A program made the position numbers and the translations under genes. 23,996 bases of DNA from positions 1 through 23,996 of the forward strand of contig JNEM01011195.1 of assembly GCA_000697335.1 (NCBI GenBank), read 5' to 3'. Under the pieces are notes generated by a model. The model saw only the letters and a program-made list of their open reading frames with translations, was not told where the DNA came from and did not search any database. Source of the stretch: Conidiobolus incongruus B7586 (lineage: Eukaryota; Entomophthoromycota; Entomophthoromycetes; Entomophthorales; Conidiobolaceae). The number at the start of each line of letters is the position of its first letter. Positions within the stretch are counted from its first letter, which is position 1. Positions 1 to 10,104 of this stretch are shown here, piece after piece.

Positions 1-820
1 CAAGACAGACAGCGTGGAATTGGTTACTATCTTGCATGGTCAATAGAGCGAAAGTTTCAAAATCACGATCCAAAATAGCCTTCTTCATTTGCTCCATTCT
101 TTCGGGGACAACATTTTTGATACGATATTGGAGTAAGGGAGATGTCTTGACGGTAGTTTGCATGCCAACAGTGCTACTGGTGGCTTTCTTGGCATCACTG
201 ACGACCAAGATCAAAGCCTCAATTTCGGGCCAGTGAGTCTCAGGAGCAATTTGGACAGCTCTGCTATCTGATCCATCTTCCTTTTCACCCATTTCCCAAG
301 CGACAAATCCCCCAAATAAGGAACGGCAGGCAGAACCCGAGCCGACTCTAGCAATCTTGGACATCTCTTCGAGAGAAATGGGAAGTTCGAATAACTTACA
401 TAAAGTAAACACAAAGCAAGCGTACCCAGATGCGGAGGAGGCGAGGCCAGCAGCGGTAGGGAAGTTGTTGACGGAGCAGGCGTGGATATTCAAAGTGGAT
501 AACTTTTCAGCATCAGGATTGTTGTCTTCAAATTCTTTTCTCAACTTACGAGTTTCATTCAAACAGTTTTGGAGTCTCTTGCTATTTGCAACATCTTCTT
601 CTTTACCGTTGAGCCAAAGTCTGTCTTGGGTGAATTCAGAGCTGACAGCAATGGTAGTTCTAGTCTGTAATTGATCTTGAGAGAGAGTACCAGAGAGTGA
701 TGAGTTGGTAGGCAAAATCAATTTTTCGTCTCTCTTTCCCCAGTATTTAATCACAGCAATATTAACGGGAGCTGTACAAGTGATCTCTTTTTTAATAATA
801 TTAGAATTATTTAAGCTCAT
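1..820 (-). CDS. MVD1: Mevalonate diphosphate decarboxylase, N-terminal part (cut by window edge)
   Basis: This enzyme makes isopentenyl diphosphate from mevalonate 5-diphosphate using ATP, the last step of the mevalonate branch feeding sterols and dolichol. The start codon is at 820-818, and the frame stays open for 273 codons to the left edge with no stop and no intron. The family is about 400 residues, so roughly the last third is outside the window. Visible GHMP-kinase-fold landmarks are KYWGKRD (about 25-31), LPTNSS (36-41), the ATP-binding loop [15 protein letters not shown] (118-132), and [18 protein letters not shown] (161-178). A conserved MQDSNQFHA block sits at 262-270, just before the cut. 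The catalytic Asp of the C-terminal domain lies beyond the window. A TATAAATA box sits 50 bp upstream. Identity is secure because recalled yeast Mvd1/Erg19 aligns along the whole visible length. Confidence 0.95.
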   Translation of the reverse strand, partial: MSLNNSNIIKKEITCTAPVNIAVIKYWGKRDEKLILPTNSSLSGTLSQDQLQTRTTIAVSSEFTQDRLWLNGKEEDVANSKRLQNCLNETRKLRKEFEDNNPDAEKLSTLNIHACSVNNFPTAAGLASSASGYACFVFTLCKLFELPISLEEMSKIARVGSGSACRSLFGGFVAWEMGEKEDGSDSRAVQIAPETHWPEIEALILVVSDAKKATSSTVGMQTTVKTSPLLQYRIKNVVPERMEQMKKAILDRDFETFALLTMQDSNQFHAVCL

Positions 821-2347
821 GATTTTTCTATTGACTGATAGATCAATTCAGATCACTTGATTCCAATGGTATTTATACTGATTCATTAATTACCATTAAT
901 TGTGGCACATTAATCATTTGTTCATCATTTAATTTCTAGTTACGAAATCAACTTATTAAGATAACACTTGTCACAATAATAAAATTGTAAAGCTAATTCC
1001 ATAATTCGTAAATAAAATATTATATGCCTTTATTAAGCACCATATTATATCATTTCCCAATTTAATTATATAGCATTGGCATATCATATTAAAAATTTCA
1101 TATTTTTGTTAATATTTCATTAAGCTTTTATCATATTGATGCCAATTTTAATAGCGATAATTTCAATTTACTGATATTTGACCAATTATAAAATATATAT
1201 TTATATGAATACAATTATTAAATTTTGATCAAAGGATAATTAATAAAAATATAATCATTATTGCGAATACATTGATTTAATCAATTGTTTGGTATCATAT
1301 AAATCAATAGACTATTATTAATGTTTCCGTAAATTCATAATATATTGCCAATAATATATTCATTTAATTTGATAGTATAAATCATTCCAATATAAATTCA
1401 AATGGAATATTATCAAAATTGATATTTCCCAATTTTTATGTGATATATTCACCTTTGAATATAATTTAATTGGGACAAAGTTTAATTTGCAAAATTTAAA
1501 AATTATAATTTTTATGATCTTATCTAAGTTAGTCTTTTACATTGGATGTTTTATTGTTTACTGCTATGATACCATATTGAAATCTTAATATTGATATTCT
1601 TGTCTTAACATATTGAGAAAAATATAGAATTAGAACTAATTTTTTTTCTCATCACTAAAATCGAAAACCGAAATTTGAGGATTGGTTCTATTTCCATTAC
1701 AAAATAGGAAGGTAGTTGATAAAGATAATTCCGTGATTAATATCAGATATTTTTTGGGTTTGTAATTGTAAATATTAGTTATTTTAATAAAATATCAAAG
1801 GTCTTGTTTACAATCTATAAGAATACATGAACATTCAGTTGGTTCAATGAGAAAATTGAAATTATAATTTTATAATGATCACTTTAAATAATCAGAATGG
1901 TTATTAAATAAAAAACATTACTGTAAAATTTATTGAATATTAAAATACAAGTTATTATCAATGCAAAGTTTTCAAGATGAAATTATTAGTGTATTTTTTA
2001 TATATTGTGAAATTACCAAAATATAATAATTGTTATTGAAAAAATAGAAATATTTAATTTGAATCTACTGATGTTGATGAATAGATATATCGATACATGG
2101 ACATTAATCCAATATAAAAATATTATTTATATATTTTCATATTTCAGTAACTTAGTAATATAGCTTATGAGTTATTCATCATTAAAATCATTCAAAATCT
2201 TATCCACATTATTAAACAGTGATTTAATCTATCCCATAAAAAAGAATCTCATAAACTAGTTTACAAAGATAAGCTAGTAGTAAAATTTTAAAATAAAACA
2301 TTTAATGATTATATATTTTTAAGATATTAATAATTTAATAATTAAAA
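821..2347. other. AT-rich divergent intergenic region between MVD1 and DRS1
   Basis: This 1.5 kb spacer must hold the promoters of both divergent genes. Apart from the TATA box near MVD1, I see only AT-rich sequence with frequent stops in all frames. There is no coding-like stretch, RNA gene or long repeat. The last 100 bases before DRS1 are mostly A and T and show no clear core element. Confidence 0.7.
870..877 (-). promoter_or_regulatory. TATA box of the MVD1 gene
   Basis: On the minus strand the octamer reads TATAAATA, 50 bp upstream of the MVD1 start codon, with CCATTGG immediately downstream of it. Position and orientation fit a core promoter. The same octamer is frequent by chance in DNA this AT-rich, so the call rests on position. 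Confidence 0.45.
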
Positions 2348-4474
2348 ATGGTTTTGGATTTTATTATGACAATTGATGACGATGCCCCTATCCCTGAGGA
2401 AGAGGAAATTATTGAAGAGGAAGAAGTAAATAAATTTGTTAATTATTTTTCAGAGAATTAATTAAATTGAATAGGTTAAACAAGTTAAAAACAAAAAGCA
2501 GAATAAGAATAAGAAGGACAAAAATGGAACTAAAGAAACTCAAGACAAAAAGAGAGAGGAACCCGAAGAGGGGTTTGCCGAAGAATTCACTTTTGATATT
2601 CAGGATGATAGTCTTACCAAATCATTTCATATTTTAGAATTTGACGAAGCTAAAAATGATTTGAAAGCTAGAAAAGTATGCTTAATATTATATATCTTCA
2701 TAATATAAATTAACAGGGCGATTTTAGAGTAATAACACTTCCATTGATGACAAAATTCAACTTCGTTTAGCTCAGAAAAAGATCAAGAGTAGAAAATCAG
2801 GAAATGAATCTGAAGATAAACACGATGAGGATCAAGAGCCTGAAGAAAATGAAGAAGAATCCGATTCCGATGAACCAAGTGATTCAGATGAAGATGACGA
2901 AAATAATGATATTGAAGATAGCTCTGATGATGATTCTGAAGAAGAAACAGAAGAGCAAATCAAGGTATTTGATTTCACACTCTTTTAATCAAAATTTATT
3001 TAACCTGTTCAATAATAGAGGAAGAAAGAATTTTTCTCAGAAGAAACATTCGATGAAGAAGTTGCTGAAACGTTTGCCACAATGAACTTGTCAAGACCTA
3101 TTATGAAGGGTATCAGTCAATTGGGATTCGTTTCACCTACCCCCATTCAAGCTAAATCAATCCCAATGGCTCTGATGGGTAAAGATATTTGTGGCGGTGC
3201 CGTCACTGGTTCTGGTAAAACTGCTGCCTTCACTATTCCCATCCTCGAAAGGCTTTTATATCGTCCTCGCAACGCTCCCGTTACCAGGGTATTAATTCTA
3301 TGCCCTACTCGTGAATTGGCCATCCAATGTCACAATGTTGCTACCAAATTAGCTGCTTTCACTGATATTACTTTCTGCTTAGCAGTTGGTGGTTTATCAT
3401 TGAAATCTCAACAAGCTGCTCTAAAGAAAAAGCCTGACGTAGTAATTGCTACCCCAGGTAGATTGATTGATCACATTCACAATGCTAACGCTTTTTCACT
3501 CGATCAAATTGAAATTCTTGTTATGGATGAAGCTGATCGAATGTTAGAAGATGGTTTTGCCGATGAATTAAACGAAATTGTCAAAGCTTGCCCCAAGAGC
3601 CGTCAAACAATGCTCTTCTCTGCCACCATGACTGACAATGTTGACCAATTGATTCGTATGTCATTGAACCGTCCAGTCCGTTTAATGATTGATCCTGGAA
3701 AATCTACTGCCAAGCGTTTGGTACAAGAATTCATCCGTATTCGTGCCCATCGTGAAGATGACAGAGCCGCCATTTTAGTAGCGCTTTGTACCAAAACCTT
3801 CAAGCGCAATACCATTATCTTCTTCAGAAGTAAGGCCGCTGCTCACCAGATGAAGATTGTATTTGGTCTCTTGGGACTTTCTGCTGCTGAACTTCACGGT
3901 AATTTGACCCAAGAACAGAGAATGACTGCTTTGGAAGAGTTCAGAGATGACAAGGTCGCATTCTTACTTGCCACCGATATTGCTGCTAGAGGTTTAGATA
4001 TCAAGGGTATCAATACCGTTATCAATTACAATATGCCCACTCAATTTGCTCAATACTTGCATCGTATTGGTCGTACGGCGCGTGCTGGACGTGCTGGTAG
4101 AGCTGTTACATTAGTAGGTGAAGGTGATCGCAAGATTTTGAAAATGGCTATGAAATACAGCTCCAAAGATAAGATTAAGCAAAGAGTGGTCGATCCTCAA
4201 CTCATCGAAAAATATAATACCAAGGTCCAATCTCTTCAAGCTGAAATTAAGGATATTTTGGAAGAAGAGAAGACTGAGAAGGAGGTGAGCCATTTATTAA
4301 TATTGTATTGTAATCTTATTTACTAATCATGTTAAATAGTTGAGAGTTGCTGAAATGCAAGTCAATAGAACCAATAATTTATTAGTACACAAAGAAGAGA
4401 TCATGTCACGACCAGCTCGTCAATGGTTCCAAGATAAAAAGAAAAAAAAGTCCAAGAAATCCGCTCAAGAATAG
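2348..4474 (+). CDS. DRS1: DEAD-box RNA helicase of the Drs1/DDX27 family (5 exons)
   Basis: This is a nucleolar ATP-dependent RNA helicase needed for 60S ribosomal subunit assembly. Exons are 2348-2425, 2475-2675, 2728-2964, 3019-4284 and 4340-4474, giving 638 residues; all four introns (49-55 nt) are phase 0. The N-terminus [18 protein letters not shown] matches the family start. A Lys-rich stretch and a very acidic Ser/Asp/Glu stretch (about 95-172) follow. The helicase core then shows the Q motif (about 208-221), GSGKT (236-240), PTRELA, TPGR, DEAD (342-345), SAT (373-375), [11 protein letters not shown] and HRIGRTAR (520-527). The C-terminus ends SRPARQWFQ plus a Lys-rich tail, as in Drs1. 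The protein is shorter than yeast Drs1 or human DDX27 (about 750-800), mainly in its tails. Intron 2 skips an upstream CAG to use TTTTAG, because only that keeps the frame. Upstream in-frame introns were placed by frame continuity and are slightly less certain than the core. Confidence 0.93.
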
Positions 4475-5041
4475 ATTAGACGTTGCAATACTAACTTAAT
4501 ATGTTATAGACTGTGTCATAGAATATATTTCTTAATATAAATACTTTTTATATATTTTGATCGCATAATTATTTTATATATTGTTAACTGTTTGTTAATG
4601 AATAAATATTTAGTTTCATTTTTAATTTTATTGTTAGAATGATTTAAAAATTTAAACCACTTTATGATTGATTTAATTATACTTAAACTCCAATAAGATG
4701 TATATTAATAATTCTGTTAAATTCGTTAATAAAATATACCATTTATTATAAACCAATTTTATTAACATCAATTTATATCTATCATATTTCAATTTATTAA
4801 CAATATATATTTATATATATCATTCTTCAAATAACTAAAAATAATAAAATCTAAACAAACTAATAATATATTATCGTAAATATTTCTTGTAATTTAGATT
4901 ATTTTAAAATAATTTTCAATAATACAAAATTTATGTATATTGATTTTGATAAATAAATACAACATAACTAAATTTTTACAATATATAATGAATATTTATT
5001 TACTTTAATGATTAAAAATTATAAGAATTACAATGAATTAT
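4475..5041. other. Convergent 3' intergenic spacer
   Basis: This spacer lies between the tail-to-tail DRS1 and leucine fusion genes. It is AT-rich with several AATAAA-like stretches on both strands that could serve as polyadenylation signals. Nothing coding is visible. Confidence 0.6.
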
Positions 5042-8000
5042 CTACCATTTAAGAGATTCAATAGCTTCGGCACTAGCACAGTTCTTACTGTTTGAAGAAG
5101 CCAATGGCTGAGCCAAAGTGGATTTAACATTTTCAAATTGAGAAATGTCGCTGGACATAGCAGCACGGAACAGCTTAGATCCATATTTGGCATACATTTC
5201 AGAGACACCACCACCAGCCATCAATCTTTCTTCCATCTTACTCAATTGGAAGGGGAATTGCTCCCCATTGCATTTAATGATGCGATTAGGTACATCAATT
5301 TCAACTTCAGCACCTTCTTGAGCCAATTCGTAGAATCTTTCATCAGCAAGAGTGATGCCCAAGAGAGACATGTTGGGCTGATTACGAGAGTAAATAAAGG
5401 CAAATGACTTGGCAATTACAGCCTTGACACCGGCACCCTTGAGAGCACGAGGAGCTTCTTCACGAGAGGAGCCAGAGCCAAAGCCGATGCCACCGACGAC
5501 AATGTCGAAACCAGCCTTGACCTTTTCGAAGAATTCGGGGCGGTAATATTGGAATGCGTGGGTACCAAGATCTTCATCGGATGTACCAGGCATGAATTGA
5601 GCTGGAATGATAGCATCGGTATCGATATTGTCTTCAAATCTTTGGACCTTTCCAGAAATTACTGGAATTCCAAAAGATTCACCAGAGCCTTCAGAGGCTG
5701 AACTTTGACCTTGGGAGGCACCAGCTGGAGCAGAGTCAGCATAAAGTGGGTTGGGTTCAGAGATTTGGACAGGTTGGTTCTTGTCGAGCCATTGATCAAG
5801 CATCTCGGCATAGCGTTGGCGATCGATACCTTCCAAGAGTTCTCTGGGGTCGCGAATCTTCATATCGAAACTACTGGCGGCGACGGTAGCAGCACTGGCC
5901 AAGTTACCAATACTGCCCTTACCCATTCTATTTCTAAAGTTTCTGTTTTGAGAGCTGAGCCATACTTCACCTTCTTCGGCCTTATCGGCAGCTACAGCAA
6001 TACAATATGAGCAACCAGGAGCACCAATTTCGAAACCGCATTGTTCATAAACGTCAAGCAAGCCCAATTTTCTCAATTTGGCAACGATGGGAACAGATCC
6101 AGGTGTGACCTTACGCTTGCCACCAACAACAGGTACCCAACCCTTCTTGAGACCTTGTTCCAAGACAAGGCCAGCAAGGATAAGATCTTCTTCAGCAGTA
6201 GTACAAGCCCCAATGAAACATCCATCGAGTTCTTTGCCTTCAACTTCTTTGACGGAAACGACATTGTCAGGAGAAGGATAGATGGCAACCAAAGAATCAA
6301 CCTTAGACAAATCGATGGTATAAGACTCAGCATACTCAGCATCTTCGTCAGCCTTGAAATAGAGAGATGAGTTTTTATGCTGAGGAACCTTACGCTTTTG
6401 AATGAAAGTTTGAGTAATTTCATCAGCTTCGAAAACACCAGCAATACCACCAAATTCGGTGGTCATGTTGGCAATGGCAAATCTAGCATCACAGCTGAGA
6501 TGCTTGAGACCAGGACCGGTAAATTCAACAGCTCTTTCGAAGGCAACAGTATTACGCTTCAATTCACCCATGACATACAAGATAGTATCCTTACCACCAA
6601 TACCGAAAGGAGGTTCATTAACAAATCGGATATTTAGAACTTCAGGAACTTTGAACCAAGTTTCACCTGTGACCAAAGGCATAAGAACATCAGCAGCACC
6701 CAAACCAACAGCAAATGCACCGACAGCACCGGCAGAGCAACTGTGAGAATCAGCACCAACAATGACCATACCAGGTTGAGCTCTTTGGCGGTAGAATTCA
6801 GTGTGAAGAATAGTTTGATTAGGGCCATAGAAATCGGTCAAGTTAGCTTCTTTAGCAAACTTTTCAGAAGCAGCAATCAACTCTTTAGGTTTAGGAAGGT
6901 GATTGATCTTGGGATCCACGGTGTGATCGATAGCGAGCCAGAATCTATCGTTTCTATGAATTCCGGGACGGCCCATTTGTTCGTATGTTTTTTCCATACC
7001 TTTCCATGTAAGTTCAGAGGCCAAAGTCCAATCAACGCGTACACAAATCATATCACCAGGTTTGATATTACCAGGTTCTTCGAGTCCAATGGCAGCATGA
7101 CAGAGAATCTTTTCACAAATAGTCATACCTCTTCTGCCAGGAGGACGCTGGAGAAGAAGCTGCTGACCAACACGTGGACCAGGAGATCTGGATCCAGATC
7201 TTCGTTTTATTGAATTTTGAAGGGCTTTGACAATTTGATCTCCAATCTCGGCAGTTGAAGCTTGGCCGCCCAAGTCTTTCGTCCTGAGCTCAAGACCTCC
7301 TGAGCTCTTTTCATCCAAGACTTTGCGTACTGCATCTTCAACCAATTTGGCTTCGTTATGAAGTCCCAAAGAGTATTTGAGGAGCATTGCAGCGCTGAGA
7401 ATGGTACCAATAGGATTGGCAATACCTTGACCAGCAATATCAGGAGCAGATCCATGGATAGGTTCATAGAGACCAAAGCAAGGATTTGCACCATCTGGCA
7501 AACCGTTGAGAGAAGCCGAGGGAAGGAGACCCAAACTTCCAGGAATTACACTTGATTCATCACTCAAGATATCACCAAACATGTTTTCAGTAAGGACGAT
7601 ACCATTCAATTTAGTGGGACGCTGAACCATCAGCATAGAAGCAGAGTCAACCAAGTGGTGATCGAGAGGTACTTGAGGGAATTCTTTCTCAAATACTTCA
7701 GTAACAACACGACGCCATAGACGGGAAGTGGCAAGGACATTAGCCTTATCAATGGAGTGAACAGCAAGGGGAGGGTTATGTTGAGAAGCCATCGTGCCTG
7801 CAAGGCGAGCTATTCTTTGTACTTCGGAAACCTTATAGGGCATTGTGTCATAAGCTAAACAAATAATTAGATTTTAACTAAAGTAAACTCATAATATAAA
7901 TTACCTAGACCATTAGCATCTTCTTCTTGTCTCTCGCCAAAGTAAACGCCACCAACGAGTTCTCTTATGACAATGAATTCAGTACCTTGGACGACTTCAG

Positions 8001-8467
8001 ATTTTAGAGGGCTATTATTTACAAGTGATTGACTGGGGAATACACATGGTCTAATGTTAGCAAATAGATCCAATTCTTTGCGAAGGCTCAACAACCCTTG
8101 TTCAGGGCGAGGTCCAAGTCCCTTAGAGGGATCGGAGGGATCTACAGGCTTGGGCCATTGAGGACCGCCAACAGCTCCCAAAAGGATAGCAGTGGCTGAT
8201 TTACAAGCTTCAGCTGTAGATGGAGGGAAAGGATGACCTTTGGATGGGATTAGATAAATCTCTAGTATCGATGAGTTAAGATTTACCTGTCTGATCAATA
8301 GCATAACCACCAAAAGCATGTTCTTCAAATTGAAATTCCCATGTATCATTATTTTGAGCAATTACTTCCAAAACTCTTCTAGCTTGAGCGGTGACTTCGG
8401 GACCAATCCCGTCACCTGGCAAAACAACAATCTTTGCAATTTTTTTGCTATTTGTATATGTACTCAT
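5042..8467 (-). CDS. Fused 3-isopropylmalate dehydrogenase / 3-isopropylmalate dehydratase-like protein (LeuB-LeuC-LeuD, 3 exons)
   Basis: One 1108-residue polypeptide appears to carry two consecutive leucine-biosynthesis steps. Exons on the minus strand are 8467-8287, 8237-7905 and 7854-5042; introns are 49 and 50 nt, both phase 1. Residues 1 to about 386 are LeuB/Leu2: [11 protein letters not shown] (15-25), [13 protein letters not shown], catalytic Lys in SIDKANVL (Lys208), [10 protein letters not shown] (metal-binding Asp266 and Asp270) and [15 protein letters not shown] (about 301). A basic Arg/Gly/Pro-rich linker spans about 387-414. Residues 415 to about 870 form the aconitase-type large domain, with [11 protein letters not shown] (about 537-547) and three candidate Fe-S cysteines (722 in [12 protein letters not shown]; 786 and 789 in GCSYC). 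A Ser-rich linker (876-899) leads to the swivelling small domain (about 900-1072) with [13 protein letters not shown] and [11 protein letters not shown], then a short extra tail. No mitochondrial presequence is seen, so a cytosolic location is likely. The dehydratase half resembles LeuC2/LeuD2 (homoaconitase-like) enzymes, so its exact substrate is inferred from the fusion partner. Confidence 0.92.
7184..7201. repeat. 18-bp perfect palindrome inside the fusion linker
   Basis: AGATCTGGATCCAGATCT reads the same on both strands and lies in frame in the linker joining the dehydrogenase and dehydratase domains. It encodes RSGSRS (residues 390-395). It is made of the 6-mers AGATCT, GGATCC and AGATCT back to back, and each is itself a palindrome. 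Confidence 0.9.
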
Positions 8468-8541
8468 TTTATGTATAAGTTAAAATTAGTGATAATCGTT
8501 TAAATGATAATTAAAATATCAAACTTAATGTATGCTGTGGA

Positions 8542-8549
8542 TATTTATA
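8542..8549 (-). promoter_or_regulatory. TATA box of the leucine fusion gene
   Basis: TATAAATA on the minus strand lies 75 bp upstream of the start codon at 8467. The DNA just upstream (about 8550-8720) is less AT-rich than its surroundings, which fits a regulated promoter. The call is positional only. Confidence 0.4.
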
Positions 8550-8847
8550 GGATTGCACTTAATTTTAAGGTCAGGGTTTATAATTTCACATGATTTGCTC
8601 TAAATAGCGTATGCTGATTGACTTGCCTGATTAGGAAATGTCAGATGACCTACGATTGGACCTAAATTCTGACGTGGTTTGAATCATTAAAATTATAACT
8701 AAAAAGACGCCCCATTCAGACATAATTATTTCATTTAGCTTTAATTAGTAAAGAATTGACGAAATAAATAGTTTGATCAGTCTCAATCAATTTAATCTTA
8801 TCAATCAACTTTATCAAACCAATATTAAAATCAAATTTGACTATTAG

Positions 8848-8854
8848 TGACTCA
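8848..8854. promoter_or_regulatory. Possible Gcn4/AP-1-type site
   Basis: TGACTCA is the consensus of the general amino-acid control factor Gcn4 in yeasts. This is the only copy I noticed, 381 bp upstream of the leucine fusion start. Control of leucine genes by Gcn4/CPC1 is well known in ascomycetes. Whether it applies here is inference, and a single 7-mer can occur by chance. Confidence 0.3.
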
Positions 8855-9916
8855 TATTTATTAAAGCATTTCCAATTGTTGAATTATGTTTTTAATATTT
8901 AATATTAGCTATATAACATCATCACTGATTCCAAGTGGTCTAGTGCATGGGTAGATAGTGTGAGTAAAGGAACCATGAATACAATATAACTTAAAATCTA
9001 AAATATATTGTTGTTAATACTTTCTTGGTTAATATTTAATTAATTGAACCTTTTTAATTATTTTGGTTTGATATCGATTACATGATTAGCCTCAGTAATA
9101 GCAAATAGCGGAAAGCTATTTAAAACTAATATATCTAGCATTATCAAACATACCCCAATCTATACTATACTACTTGAAAGTAGTTATAACTACTAAATCT
9201 AACTCTATAATATTTTATTTTGATTTCATTTCAGATCATTTTGTCAATATTATTTTTCAATACTATTCCACTAATCATTGGTTTTAAAGTTTGTACAACT
9301 TGTCGAATGGATATTTGCAATTATCATCCGAATTCTTAATATCGGATTTATCATAATAAAATATTTGGATATGCGAATATCATTGAAAGCTTTTAATATT
9401 TATACTACTATTGATCTCAATATATAATAGTCGAAATATTAGATTTGAACAATAATTGAGATTATTATCTATATTCGATAATGCTGGTCCTTTCTTTTAT
9501 CAAAATTGGTGCATAATTTATATTAGCAAAATAAAGTTATGAATAATTCTTTAGCCTATTTAAATTACTTTAGCATTGTCTAAATTTCCATGCGCTCTAA
9601 ATATCCAACAAAATTGAATCATTAAATCAAATTAATAGGTTCATAAACTGTGATAAAATGGGTAATGTCAAAATACTGTTAAAATAGTAATATATGAAAA
9701 TAAACATGTTACTATTTTTATATAATTTGGATGATAAGTAGTAAGGTTTGGATTTTTTTTTGAAACTTGGTGATTCGAAAAATTGTTAATTATGGATATA
9801 TTATTAAATATACAATCTGATAAAAATAATAATTATACATAATCCCTTTTAAATAATTTGTAGCCGTTCAACGATACCTATTAATTTGATTATATCATGT
9901 TCCAATATTTAATTTT

Positions 9917-9953
9917 TTAAACTGTTAAAACAATTAACTGGTTAAACTGTTAA
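9917..9953. repeat. Paired TTAAACTGTTAA repeats with a third AACTG core between
   Basis: TTAAACTGTTAA occurs at 9917-9928 and again at 9942-9953, with TTAACTGGTTAA at 9934-9945 between and overlapping the second. Three AACTG cores in 37 bp resemble a cluster of Myb-type recognition cores (YAACKG). A regulatory role is only a guess. Confidence 0.4.
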
Positions 9954-10087
9954 TATAGCTTGAATTTAAATATTCACTAAAATCAATTGATTATATAAAT
10001 TTTAATAAAAAATTTGAATACCTAGCAAATATATTATTATCAGTATTCAATTATATAAAATACATAATATATATTACACTGATTATC

Positions 10088-10104
10088 AATAATAATAATA
10101 ATAA
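10088..10104. repeat. AAT trinucleotide microsatellite
   Basis: About five and a half tandem AAT units lie in the AT-rich tract. It is plain simple-sequence DNA. Confidence 0.8.

Noticed and set aside
2451-2453. CAG acceptor for DRS1 intron 1
   Set aside because: It would leave a 28-nt intron and run into an in-frame TAA within four codons. The ATAG at 2471-2474 keeps the frame.
2804-3085. Open frame of 93 codons overlapping the DRS1 5' region
   Set aside because: It reads exon 3 of DRS1 in the wrong frame, giving low-complexity Met/Ile/Lys sequence, and runs through intron 3. The in-frame exons explain the region.
6743-7213. 156-codon plus-strand open frame inside the leucine fusion gene
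   Set aside because: It is antisense to the aconitase domain and has no family likeness. Several similar long antisense frames in 5138-7555 arise from the GC-richer, codon-biased coding strand.
7142-7225. Possible hidden intron separating the dehydrogenase and dehydratase parts
   Set aside because: No donor/acceptor pair of the local type (GTAAxT…TAG) is present, the frame is open throughout, and removing bases is not needed to reach either conserved domain.
9684-9719. AT-rich stem-loop as transposon ends
   Set aside because: The arms of about 10 bp are nearly pure A/T, there is no target-site duplication and no internal coding sequence.
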